NCBI GenBank assembly: GCA_965198285.1
Contig: OZ240251.1
Coordinates: 1 to 64,000, forward strand
Direction: 5' to 3'
Source: UBA11872 sp965198285
Lineage (GTDB): Bacteria; Chloroflexota; UBA11872
Length of the DNA stretch: 64,000 nt
Of the stretch, positions 1-8,031 are shown one piece after another. Positions within the stretch are counted from its first letter, which is position 1; each line of letters begins with the position of its first letter. A model generated the notes under the pieces. It was given only the letters and a program-made list of their open reading frames with translations, was not told the origin of the DNA and searched no databases. Both the position numbers and the translations under genes were made by a program.

Positions 1-1335
1 GGCACTGTTGCCGGGCGCGTTCCACGCCAGGGTCACGCTGTTGTCCCCGCTGCTGCTATGCCGCAGGTTCGTCACCCGCCCCGGCGTGACCGTGCCGGCC
101 AGCGTCGTGAAGGTGTGATTGGCGGTCCAGTCCGAGCAGCGGTTCGGACCGTTGCAGGCGCGCATCTTGAACACATACGTCGTGGCCGGCGTCAGCCCGG
201 TCATGGCCTTCTGGGTGGCGGACCCGTCGCCCACCACGATCGCCTCGCTGTGCGGCGGTTCGGCCGTCCCCGTCGGCCAGCGCAGCAGCCCGAAGCCGGT
301 CAGCGCCACGCCGCCGGTGTTGGACGCGATGCTCCACGTCGCCCGCACCGAGGTCGCCGTCCGGTATTCGTCGGGAAACATGATCGAATGGGGCCGGTCG
401 GGGCGGCCCACCGGCGCCGCCGTGGGCGTGGGCGTCGGCGTCGGCTCCGGCGGCGGCGTCAGGGTCCGCACCTCCTTGGGCGGCTCGGTCCACCAGCCGC
501 AGCTGTCGGGGCCGTTGCAGGCGTGGATCCGGAATTTGTAGGTCGTGTTGGCTTGCAAGCCCGTATACGTATGGCCGCGATCCCCAGCGCCCTTCACCAG
601 CGCGCTGCTATACGCCGGCTGCGTGTCCTGGGTCCGCCACAGCAGCAGCCCGAAGCCCGTCAGCGCTTCGTCCCCGTCGCTGGGCGTGCCCCACGCCACC
701 CGCACGGAGTTGTGTGCTCTGAAAGGGAAGATGATGCTCGGCACCAACCCGGGCGTCCCCGCCCGCGCCACCGACCGCGACGTCGACCCCGCCGCCCGCG
801 CCGTGGACCCGGAGCCCGTGCCCGGCGCCAGCTCGGGCACGGGCTCCACCAGCAGGCGCTGGCTGACCGTCGCCAGGCTGGTCGTTGACCCCGACGGCCG
901 CAACTCCGCCGTCAGCGTCCCGCTGCCCTCCGCGCAGGCATACACCACGAACGTCAGGGTCCGCGCCACCACCCCCGTCACCTTCTGCGTCTGCGCCGCC
1001 GTCCCGCACGCCCCAATCCCCAGGGTGGGCCGGTCGCGCGACGCGATGACCTCGTAGCTTGCCGTGGCCGTGAGATTCGACACCGTGACCTCGAAACGGT
1101 CGACCGTGGTGTGCGTGGGATAGGCGCTCAGGTCCACCAGCCGGAGGCCGGGCCCAGGGGCCGACGCCTGCAGGGGCGTGAAGTCGCCGAGCAGCGCCGC
1201 GCCCACCAGCACACCGCCAACCAGCAGCGCCAGCGCGGCCCGGCCCCGCGACCAATCGCGGCCCCCGACCCGCCGGGCCAGCCGCACGGCCGCCCCAAAC
1301 GCGCCGGACCGACCGAGCCCCCGCCCAGCCGCCAC
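1..1335 (-). CDS. Secreted fibronectin type III protein, N-terminal part (runs off the left edge)
   Basis: The frame is open from a GTG at 1335 to the window edge, giving 445 codons. A long N-terminal leader (arginine-rich, then ALALLVGGVLVGAALLG) fits a signal peptide or membrane anchor. It is followed by at least two fibronectin type III-like domains with repeated cores such as YKFRIHACNGPDSCGWW and FKMRACNGPNRCSDW, separated by a Thr/Pro-rich linker. It is a close paralogue of the gene at 8032-11447, whose C-terminal part is a metalloprotease, so the missing C-terminus may also be a protease; that is inference. The start is the first usable codon after an in-frame TAG, and another GTG at 1354 belongs to a different frame. 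It lies 113 bp downstream of the gene ending at 1449 and may share its transcript. Confidence 0.75.
   Translation of the reverse strand, partial: MAAGRGLGRSGAFGAAVRLARRVGGRDWSRGRAALALLVGGVLVGAALLGDFTPLQASAPGPGLRLVDLSAYPTHTTVDRFEVTVSNLTATASYEVIASRDRPTLGIGACGTAAQTQKVTGVVARTLTFVVYACAEGSGTLTAELRPSGSTTSLATVSQRLLVEPVPELAPGTGSGSTARAAGSTSRSVARAGTPGLVPSIIFPFRAHNSVRVAWGTPSDGDEALTGFGLLLWRTQDTQPAYSSALVKGAGDRGHTYTGLQANTTYKFRIHACNGPDSCGWWTEPPKEVRTLTPPPEPTPTPTPTAAPVGRPDRPHSIMFPDEYRTATSVRATWSIASNTGGVALTGFGLLRWPTGTAEPPHSEAIVVGDGSATQKAMTGLTPATTYVFKMRACNGPNRCSDWTANHTFTTLAGTVTPGRVTNLRHSSSGDNSVTLAWNAPGNSA
1147..1318 (-). repeat. 172-bp leader cassette, copy 1 (identical to 11274-11445)
   Basis: By eye this stretch matches 11274-11445 base for base. 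It encodes the exported leader of both fibronectin-domain paralogues. The first mismatch, at 1319, turns the GTG start used by the other copy (at 11447) into GGG. The present gene therefore has to start further upstream. Confidence 0.85.
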
Positions 1336-1448
1336 GCCACCCCCAACCCGCCACTAGTTCGTACCCATGCCTTCACATCCTTCACACCCGTTCGTTCACT
1401 CCCAAAATAACCAATCCGCATCTATCTCGATCGAACCCCATAGTTTCC

Positions 1449-2750
1449 TCACGAATTATTCGGATACATACAATTCGTATCCCAATCTATCCATCCCCAA
1501 CCCGCGGGCGTGAAGGTGGTGGTCTGGCCGTCGCCCGGGGTAATGTCCGCGTAGGCCAGCAGCGTGGTGCGGTAGTGGGTCTGCAAGCCGCCCACGGTGG
1601 TGACCCGCGTCGTGGCATGCCCGTCGCCGGCCGCCGCCGTCGTGATCCGGCTGGTCAGGTTGGCCAGGGTCTGCGTGTGCTCCGGGTCGCCTTCCGGCGT
1701 GTCGTCGCGGATGGCCTGCACCACATCGTCGTCGTCCGTGACCACGGCCCACTGCGCCACGGCCTGCCAAGCCTCGAACCCAATCGCGTTATGCGCCCCC
1801 ATCGGCGCCAGGAACACCACCGCCTCCCGGCCCCCGATCTCCGCGCTCAGCGCCGTCTCCGCCGCCACCACCTGGGCCTGCAACCCCGCCTCGTAGGCCC
1901 CCCGCGTCTGCCGCGCCGCGTCGCCAAACGTGCCCGTGTCGTGCTCGCGCAGGTAGAGGTCGTACGAGGCCGCCTCGCCCATCCGGTCGTACGCCACCGT
2001 CACCGTCGTCGGCGTGGTGCCACTGCCCAGCAGGAAATTGGTGACGGCGTAGTCGGTGAAACAGGTCAGGAACGAGTAGTCCATCGACTCCCCGCCCCGC
2101 GCGATCGCCAGAAAGTTGGCCTTGGCCGTCTCGCGAAAGTCCGAGGCCAGTGTGTCCAGCACCGTCGCGAAGAGCACTTCCAGGTAGGCCGGCGCCGGGA
2201 TCGCGTCGGTCGGCCCGAGCTGCAGCCAGAAGCGGATGGCGTCCTGTCGCTGTTGCGCCGTCCGCGCGATCCCGCGCCACGCGCAACGCACCGAGCCCGC
2301 CGCCGCCGTCCCCCGGATCGCCAGGTGCACCGGGGAGGCCCCCGCCAGATGCCACCCATCCTCCAACAGCTCCTCCACCGTCGGCGACTCATCCGTCGCA
2401 TAGGCCGCTGACGTTGATCGCTGGCCGCCCCGCGCCGTCGCACCTCCGAAGCCCGGCGCCCCCGACAGCGTAACCACGCGGGCATCGGCGGGCCGCGCAA
2501 GGCCGGCTGGCCCGGCGGCGAAAGGCTCGCCTGCGGCCGTGCGTGCAGATGCCGACAACTCCTGGACCGTCGCATCTGGCGACGACGAGCTCACTTGGAT
2601 CGTCGCAGGTACGTCGGGCATGGGCGTGCCGCGCCCGCCGCATCCCATGCCCGCAACGACAACGAACAGGCTAAGCGCCGCCAGCGCCCGGAGCTGATCA
2701 AGCCGGGTACCGCCGGGTCGCCTGTGCCAGTTTCGCCACGCGCGCCTCAC
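1449..2750 (-). CDS. Hypothetical exported protein, possible lipoprotein
   Basis: This 433-residue protein starts at a GTG that overlaps the stop of the upstream gene (GTGA, 4 bp), so it is probably translationally coupled. The N-terminus has a basic stretch and a hydrophobic segment (LAALSLFVVVAG) followed by MGCGG. The Cys would allow lipidation, but the lipobox is imperfect. The body contains RCAWRGIA, a segment with AKANFLAIARGG, and VVFLAPMGAHNAI, then a region with TLANLTSRI and a short tail ending CMYPNNS. I know of similar exported proteins in environmental bacteria but no assigned function. It is the last gene of the protease/propeller unit, and a ghost of its 3' end lies at 11487-11549. 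Confidence 0.75.
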   Translation of the reverse strand: MRRAWRNWHRRPGGTRLDQLRALAALSLFVVVAGMGCGGRGTPMPDVPATIQVSSSSPDATVQELSASARTAAGEPFAAGPAGLARPADARVVTLSGAPGFGGATARGGQRSTSAAYATDESPTVEELLEDGWHLAGASPVHLAIRGTAAAGSVRCAWRGIARTAQQRQDAIRFWLQLGPTDAIPAPAYLEVLFATVLDTLASDFRETAKANFLAIARGGESMDYSFLTCFTDYAVTNFLLGSGTTPTTVTVAYDRMGEAASYDLYLREHDTGTFGDAARQTRGAYEAGLQAQVVAAETALSAEIGGREAVVFLAPMGAHNAIGFEAWQAVAQWAVVTDDDDVVQAIRDDTPEGDPEHTQTLANLTSRITTAAAGDGHATTRVTTVGGLQTHYRTTLLAYADITPGDGQTTTFTPAGWGWIDWDTNCMYPNNS

Positions 2751-4846
2751 GCCCCCGCCTCACAATCCGGGAGCTCAAGCTCCTCGCGGTCCGACACCGC
2801 CAACCCCGGCGGCACGCAGCCGGTCAACTGATTTCCCGCCAGCCGAACCTCGCGCAGCCCAGCCAGCCCGCTCAGCTCCACCGGAATCGCCCCCGTCAAC
2901 AGGTTGTGCGACAGGTCCAGAACCGTCAGGTTGGTCACCTGCCCCAGGTCCGCCGGAATTGCCCCCCGCAGACCGCGACCTGACACGTCGAGCTCCCGCA
3001 CCCGCGGCGGCGACCCGCTTGACGCCACACCGACCCAGTCGCTCATGGGTCGGTCGCTACTCCAGTTCAACCGCGGGGCCCAGACGGCCTGCACGCGCAG
3101 CAGCGCCGCGCAGTCCTGGACCAGCCCGCGATAGGCCGACGGGTCGGCCACCGCCACCCCAGCCTGGCAGCGTGCCGCCGCCACGATCGCGGACAGCGGC
3201 TGCAGCGGCTTCGGGCGCACCTCGCCCTCGGCGTCGAATTCCGCCAGTACCCGCACGTCCGTCCCGTTCGGTGCCATGGTGTACAGCGCCGGACCCACCG
3301 GCCGCGGTTGCGGCACTTCGGGGTGCCGGGAATCCCATGCCACGCTCGGGGCCACCGCGATTCGCGCACCGTCCGGCGACCACGCCGCGACGCTCCCCGA
3401 ATCCCCCCACTTGCCGTACGGCCACGTGATCGGCGACCGACCCACCGGCGTCCCGTCCAGCGCCACCACGCAGACCTGCACGCCGCACGTATAGAGCAGC
3501 TGGTCGCCCGCCGGCGACCACGCCAACGTCGGGATCCACCCATCCCCGTGAGACAGGTCAGTCAGGATTTCGTGGCCCCCTCGGTAATGAGACTCCCAGC
3601 CAGCGGCCAGTACCAGACGCCGGACGACCGTCCCGTCCGGCGCCATCATCAGTAGGACCCACCCGTCACCCTCGTCGTCCACGAACGCCACCCGCGTGCC
3701 ATCCGGCGACCAGGACGGCCCGCTGATCGTGCGCCCCAGCCGCCGCAGGTTCCCGCCGTCCGCGCCCACGGTGTACACCGCGTGCCGAAACCGGGCGCCG
3801 TCCGTGCCCACCACCGCCAGCCGCGTGCCGTCCGGCGACCACTGCGGCGGGTGTAGCACCACTGGATGCCCGGTGAAGATCCGCCGCTGCCCGGAGCCGT
3901 TCGCCCCCACGACCTCGAGGTGGGTCTTCCGAACCGCCGAGACGTAGAACGTGTCATCTCTGGAGGTGGCGAGATACGCGATCCAGGACCCGTCCGGCGA
4001 CCACGCTGGGTAGTTCGCGGAGCCCCTGGACCCGATGAGTTGCCGGTCCGACGATTCATCGAATCCAGCCACGGCAATCGCATAGCGAGGCTGCTCGGTT
4101 TGCTCGCGTCGGCCGTGTGGCTCGATCGCGCAGGTGGCATACACCAGCCGGTCGCCCTCCGACGAGATGTCGAAGGATGTCATCGGTCCGTGCGTCACGA
4201 AGTCCGCCAGGCTGTGCCGACGCCAGATGGAGGACGCGTCGGCTACAACCCCGGCGCGCGAGCCATCCGCCGCCGCCTGGAAGACCAGCGGGCCCTGGCT
4301 GAAGTACACGGCCGAGCCGTCCGGCGCCCAGCGCACCATGTTCTCCCAGAACCATTGCTCCAGCAGGCCGAGGATGCTGGGATTACACGGCGACCAACCC
4401 TTGTCGTGGCCATCGACGGCCACCGCTGCGGTTTCGATCCTGCTGGACGTCGGACTGAGCGTACGAGGCGGCAGGGCGGTCGGCGGTGCCGTAGCGGGCG
4501 CGGTGCCTGGACTCCCCGTAGCCTCTGCGGTCGTCCCCGCCGTCACATGGCTTGGCGCTGTCCGGGGTGTCGGGATCGGAGTGACCGGCGACCGTGCGAC
4601 AGGTCTAGCCGGTGCCCGATCTTCGTCAACCGTCCTGACACTTGGTGCGTCCACACGGTCGCCCTCAGCCATCGGTGCGGCTGTTCCCGGCACAACCCCA
4701 GTTGAACTCACGCTCTCCACGCTCGGCGCCGTCACTGCCCACCCGTCGCAGCCAGCCACGGCGAGCACGAGCAGCGCACACAGGACGCACCTTGAGCCGC
4801 TCTTGAATCCCCGCCACAGCCCCGGACAACACTTGATCGTCATCAA
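2747..4846 (-). CDS. TolB-like beta-propeller lipoprotein with leucine-rich C-terminus
   Basis: This 699-residue protein has a classical lipoprotein signal (hydrophobic CALLVLAVAGC, lipid-attachment Cys about residue 33). A Thr/Pro-rich linker follows, then a WD40-like/PD40 propeller visible as many WSPDG blades (for example PAWSPDGSWIAYL, PQWSPDGTRLAVV, AAWSPDGARIAVA). The last 130 or so residues form leucine-rich repeats (LDLSHNLLTGAIP, VRLAGNQLTGCVP) ending in a CEAGA tail. Expected location is the outer surface, tethered by lipid. The propeller suggests a binding or scaffold role rather than catalysis. It starts 7 bp after the upstream protease gene and overlaps the next gene by 4 bp. It is a paralogue of the propeller at 6542-8023, which lacks the leucine-rich tail. 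Confidence 0.85.
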   Translation of the reverse strand: MMTIKCCPGLWRGFKSGSRCVLCALLVLAVAGCDGWAVTAPSVESVSSTGVVPGTAAPMAEGDRVDAPSVRTVDEDRAPARPVARSPVTPIPTPRTAPSHVTAGTTAEATGSPGTAPATAPPTALPPRTLSPTSSRIETAAVAVDGHDKGWSPCNPSILGLLEQWFWENMVRWAPDGSAVYFSQGPLVFQAAADGSRAGVVADASSIWRRHSLADFVTHGPMTSFDISSEGDRLVYATCAIEPHGRREQTEQPRYAIAVAGFDESSDRQLIGSRGSANYPAWSPDGSWIAYLATSRDDTFYVSAVRKTHLEVVGANGSGQRRIFTGHPVVLHPPQWSPDGTRLAVVGTDGARFRHAVYTVGADGGNLRRLGRTISGPSWSPDGTRVAFVDDEGDGWVLLMMAPDGTVVRRLVLAAGWESHYRGGHEILTDLSHGDGWIPTLAWSPAGDQLLYTCGVQVCVVALDGTPVGRSPITWPYGKWGDSGSVAAWSPDGARIAVAPSVAWDSRHPEVPQPRPVGPALYTMAPNGTDVRVLAEFDAEGEVRPKPLQPLSAIVAAARCQAGVAVADPSAYRGLVQDCAALLRVQAVWAPRLNWSSDRPMSDWVGVASSGSPPRVRELDVSGRGLRGAIPADLGQVTNLTVLDLSHNLLTGAIPVELSGLAGLREVRLAGNQLTGCVPPGLAVSDREELELPDCEAGA

Positions 4847-4853
4847 CTACATC

Positions 4854-6545
4854 TCAGTCCGCGGACTGATAAAGGGCGTAAATAGCCATTACATCAAATG
4901 GCGTTGGCGTACAAGCATCGGCGCCGCCAGTCTTAATGACGGAATCTTCAACCTGAGAATGATGGTATTGGTCACCGACTCCACCGGAACGCTTCGTACC
5001 GCTTATCCCCAGGGCGTGCCCGCCCTCATGTAGCACGACTTCGTATGCGCCAAGCCGCTCGGCGTCGCAGGAATTGAACCGAACATCGTCCCGGTCAACC
5101 GTGACACCGCCGTCGGGGTCTAGGCCACCGGGAACCGTCATCAACGCGATGTCAGCCTTGAACCGGTCCCATGGCAGCAGGATGTCCGTGACCCAGCCCT
5201 TGTCCCGGTGCCTATGGCGCGGTGCCGCGCACGCCGTCGGTCCACGGTCCTCTTTGAGGTCAGCGAAGACGCAGGTGGCTATGCCCAGTCGCTCGCTGAA
5301 GTCGGGAAATACTCCCATCTTTCTTAGCCCTCCATAAATCCCGGTACGACCCCTACCGGTCATAGGATCAGGCTCTTCTTGGTCAATCATTATGACTTCA
5401 CTAAGCTCCGCGTCGTCGATTTCCGCTGTCGTCAAGATGTCAAGCGACAGAAGAAAAACCTCAAGATCGGTGATTTGATCAGCCGTCAACTCTTGGCCGT
5501 GATTCGCGGCGTATCGATTCTTGATTCGCTGCACAACCGACAGGTAATCCGCGCAGTCATCGCCTTCATACACCATGCGGATGAGCCCATTTGTGGCCAA
5601 CTGCCACTGGCCCAATGAATGAATGACCAGGTTCTTCCAATGGGCGAAGTTACCTGGGTATCCGTCGGGACAGATCCGATACCCGTACGTCCGGTTCTTG
5701 ACGCGATAGTTCAGCGGAAAGGTCGCTACCCGCTCGCCGCCGTCGGCGGCTCCCGCCGACGGCCAGCCATAGGCATCGCGCGCGGCGAACACCGTGGAGG
5801 TTCGCTGCGGCCCGGTCCCCTCATAGCGCAGCTGGATGGCGTAGACCTCTTCCATCCTGAGGTTCTCATCGATCGTGTCGGGATTGGTCGAGCTCTGGGA
5901 GAAGACCGCGACCGGATCGAATGCAAGGGGCGCCCAACCCAGTTCACGGTGATTGCCGCCGAGGCGCCGGTGGTGAAACGCGTAGGTGCCGGTCGAATAG
6001 TCGCTGCCCAGGATGTCCCCAATCGAGCGCCACGTGAGTGTGACCTGCGGCGCCCCGGCCGTGCTCTTGCCGTTGGCCTCGATGATGGGGCTGTCGATGA
6101 TGATGGCCTCGCTGCTGACCGCGGAGCTCACGTTGCCGTTGACGGCCCGCAGCCGCAGGCCATAGGCCACGTTTTGGGCCAATCCCTCCGACGATCCGCT
6201 CGCTAGCGTGATTACGCGGTCCAGGTCGATGACGTAGCAATTGTCGACTGACACGTCGCCGCTGGTCGCCGTGCGACGGTCCGGCGGCAGCCAGTTCAGC
6301 CAGCCCGTGGACGAGCGCCGCCGAACCTGCACGACGTACTTCGCCGCCCCCGGCACCGGGTTCCAGGAGAGGATGGCCCGACGATTCTGGAAGGGCCTGA
6401 CGTGCAGATTGGTGGGCTGCCCCAGGCTGGTGGGCGCGGTCGATCCCGGATCGGGGATGGCATCGCACGCCGGCGGCTCCAGCGTCGGGTCGCCCGGCAC
6501 AGGGTCCACCGGCGTCGTACGGCCGGCCCGTCCCTCCTCGTTCAC
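4854..6545 (-). CDS. HEXXH zinc metalloprotease with fibronectin-like N-terminus
   Basis: This 563-residue protein has an N-terminal fibronectin-like domain (about residues 40-150), a middle beta-rich part, and a C-terminal zincin domain. The zinc site is LHEGGHALGI near residue 505. The third ligand is probably one of the His residues in DQYHHS about 15 residues on, and PFDVMAIYALYQ has the position of a metzincin Met-turn. The GTG start overlaps the stop of the upstream propeller lipoprotein (GTGA). No signal peptide is visible from this start, unlike the paralogue at 8032-11447. It may reach the surface by another route, or its leader may have been lost. Family assignment to a metzincin-type protease rests on motifs only. 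Base composition in the second half is visibly less GC-rich than its neighbours. Confidence 0.8.
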   Translation of the reverse strand: MNEEGRAGRTTPVDPVPGDPTLEPPACDAIPDPGSTAPTSLGQPTNLHVRPFQNRRAILSWNPVPGAAKYVVQVRRRSSTGWLNWLPPDRRTATSGDVSVDNCYVIDLDRVITLASGSSEGLAQNVAYGLRLRAVNGNVSSAVSSEAIIIDSPIIEANGKSTAGAPQVTLTWRSIGDILGSDYSTGTYAFHHRRLGGNHRELGWAPLAFDPVAVFSQSSTNPDTIDENLRMEEVYAIQLRYEGTGPQRTSTVFAARDAYGWPSAGAADGGERVATFPLNYRVKNRTYGYRICPDGYPGNFAHWKNLVIHSLGQWQLATNGLIRMVYEGDDCADYLSVVQRIKNRYAANHGQELTADQITDLEVFLLSLDILTTAEIDDAELSEVIMIDQEEPDPMTGRGRTGIYGGLRKMGVFPDFSERLGIATCVFADLKEDRGPTACAAPRHRHRDKGWVTDILLPWDRFKADIALMTVPGGLDPDGGVTVDRDDVRFNSCDAERLGAYEVVLHEGGHALGISGTKRSGGVGDQYHHSQVEDSVIKTGGADACTPTPFDVMAIYALYQSAD

Positions 6546-8023
6546 GGACGTTTCCGAGCCTCGACCGCAATCAACCGTTCGCGTGCATACGGATCCGCCA
6601 CCACCAGAATTCGCTCGTCGGTGCCATCCGGCGCCATGGTGTACAGCACCACCTCGCCTCCAGAACGCACCGAAGTGGACGATCGATTCAGTCCCACGCT
6701 TCCCACCGCAATCCGTGTGCTGTCAGGCGACCAGGCCGCCAGGCTCCCGTTCGGTAGTGACACCGGCGACTGCCCGACCGGCGTGCCGTCGGTCCTGACT
6801 ACACAGACCTGCGCGCCGCACGTGTACAGCAGGCGCGTCCCGTCCGGCGACCACGCCACCGTCGAAATCCACGCGAATGTGGGGCGCGAGAGGTACGCAC
6901 CGTCCGGCCGCCAACCCTCGACGAGCGCAACGCGCTGTGCGTCGGTTCCGTCGGCCGCCATCGTGTATAGCGCTACGTCTTCCCCATCCGCTTTCGCAAA
7001 CGCCAGCCGGCTCCCGTCCGGCGACCACGCCGGATCGCTCACAACGCCGACGGCCAGTTCCAGCTGCGATCCGTGGACGTCGTCTGCCGTCACGATACGC
7101 AGGACGTAGCGCGGCGAGTCCGCGGGCCGCCTCGGCCCCTGTTCTAGTACAAACGCAATCCGCCGCCCGTCGGGTGACCACTGCGCGGCGTCAAATGCCG
7201 AGCGCGCCACTTCCCACACCTGGCCGCTGTCGGCGTCCAGTACGTTAAGGCGGGTTCCGCGGAGCGCTCCCGTCGTGTAGTCGTGGTCGGTAATAAACGC
7301 AAGTCGCTGCCCATCCGGCGACCATTTCGGCAGGCCGCCGATCGCCAGCCGCTCTATGGTCCCGCTCCCACGATCCCAAACGAAAATCTCGTACAGATCG
7401 AAGCGAATCCCGACCCAGAGCCGCCCGGCGGGGACGTCGAGGACACCCTCTGCCCCACCGGCATAGGTCTGCCCCTCTACCTGATCGCGACACACCACAA
7501 ACGCAATCTTGGACCCATCAGCGGCGACACTCGCCGCCGTCAGCCGCTCCGCGACGAACCGTACCGGTCCAACCAACCGTTTCGCAGGTTCGCTGCCCTC
7601 TCTCGGATCTGTCCAGTCGGAAGGCATGTTGCGGCTCCGCGCTTCCCAGTGCCTGCCCGTCGTTTCAATCGATATTTCGCCGGAGGCGTCGTGCAGGAGC
7701 TGCAAGCCGGTTCCGTCTGCCGCCGCGGCGTAGAGCCGAGTGCCTTTGGTGAACAGCACCCCCGACCCATCCGGCAGCCAGGCCACAGCCACGGTCCGCA
7801 ATGCGCGACTCCCTCTAGACGATAAAACCGGACGCCACAGGTGGGCCAGCCACTGGTTAGATACGCCGGTACACGGTGGTCGGGGTGGTTCCGAAATCTC
7901 AGACGCACGGTAAATGTCGGCAGCTGGCTCGCTCCCGCACCCCGCCATGCCCAGGGCAATCCAAAGCATAGTCGCCGCGACCGCCAGCCGCCGCCTGCGA
8001 GCACCAGGAACCAGTCCAATCAT
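6542..8023 (-). CDS. TolB-like beta-propeller lipoprotein
   Basis: This 493-residue protein has a lipoprotein signal (ATMLWIALGMAGC, lipidated Cys near residue 29). A PD40/WD40-like propeller fills the rest, with blades marked by PKWSPDGQRLAFI, AQWSPDGRRIAFV, PAWSPDGSRLAFA, VAWSPDGTRLLYT and AAWSPDSTRIAVG. It begins 8 bp after the fusion protease and overlaps the second protease by 4 bp, so the three products should be made together. It is a paralogue of 2747-4846, sharing the LLYTCG-QVCVV-DGTPVG blade, but has no leucine-rich tail. Likely a lipid-anchored partner or substrate-presenting scaffold for the neighbouring proteases; that role is inference. Confidence 0.85.
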   Translation of the reverse strand: MIGLVPGARRRRLAVAATMLWIALGMAGCGSEPAADIYRASEISEPPRPPCTGVSNQWLAHLWRPVLSSRGSRALRTVAVAWLPDGSGVLFTKGTRLYAAAADGTGLQLLHDASGEISIETTGRHWEARSRNMPSDWTDPREGSEPAKRLVGPVRFVAERLTAASVAADGSKIAFVVCRDQVEGQTYAGGAEGVLDVPAGRLWVGIRFDLYEIFVWDRGSGTIERLAIGGLPKWSPDGQRLAFITDHDYTTGALRGTRLNVLDADSGQVWEVARSAFDAAQWSPDGRRIAFVLEQGPRRPADSPRYVLRIVTADDVHGSQLELAVGVVSDPAWSPDGSRLAFAKADGEDVALYTMAADGTDAQRVALVEGWRPDGAYLSRPTFAWISTVAWSPDGTRLLYTCGAQVCVVRTDGTPVGQSPVSLPNGSLAAWSPDSTRIAVGSVGLNRSSTSVRSGGEVVLYTMAPDGTDERILVVADPYARERLIAVEARKRP

Positions 8024-8031
8024 CCTCAGAC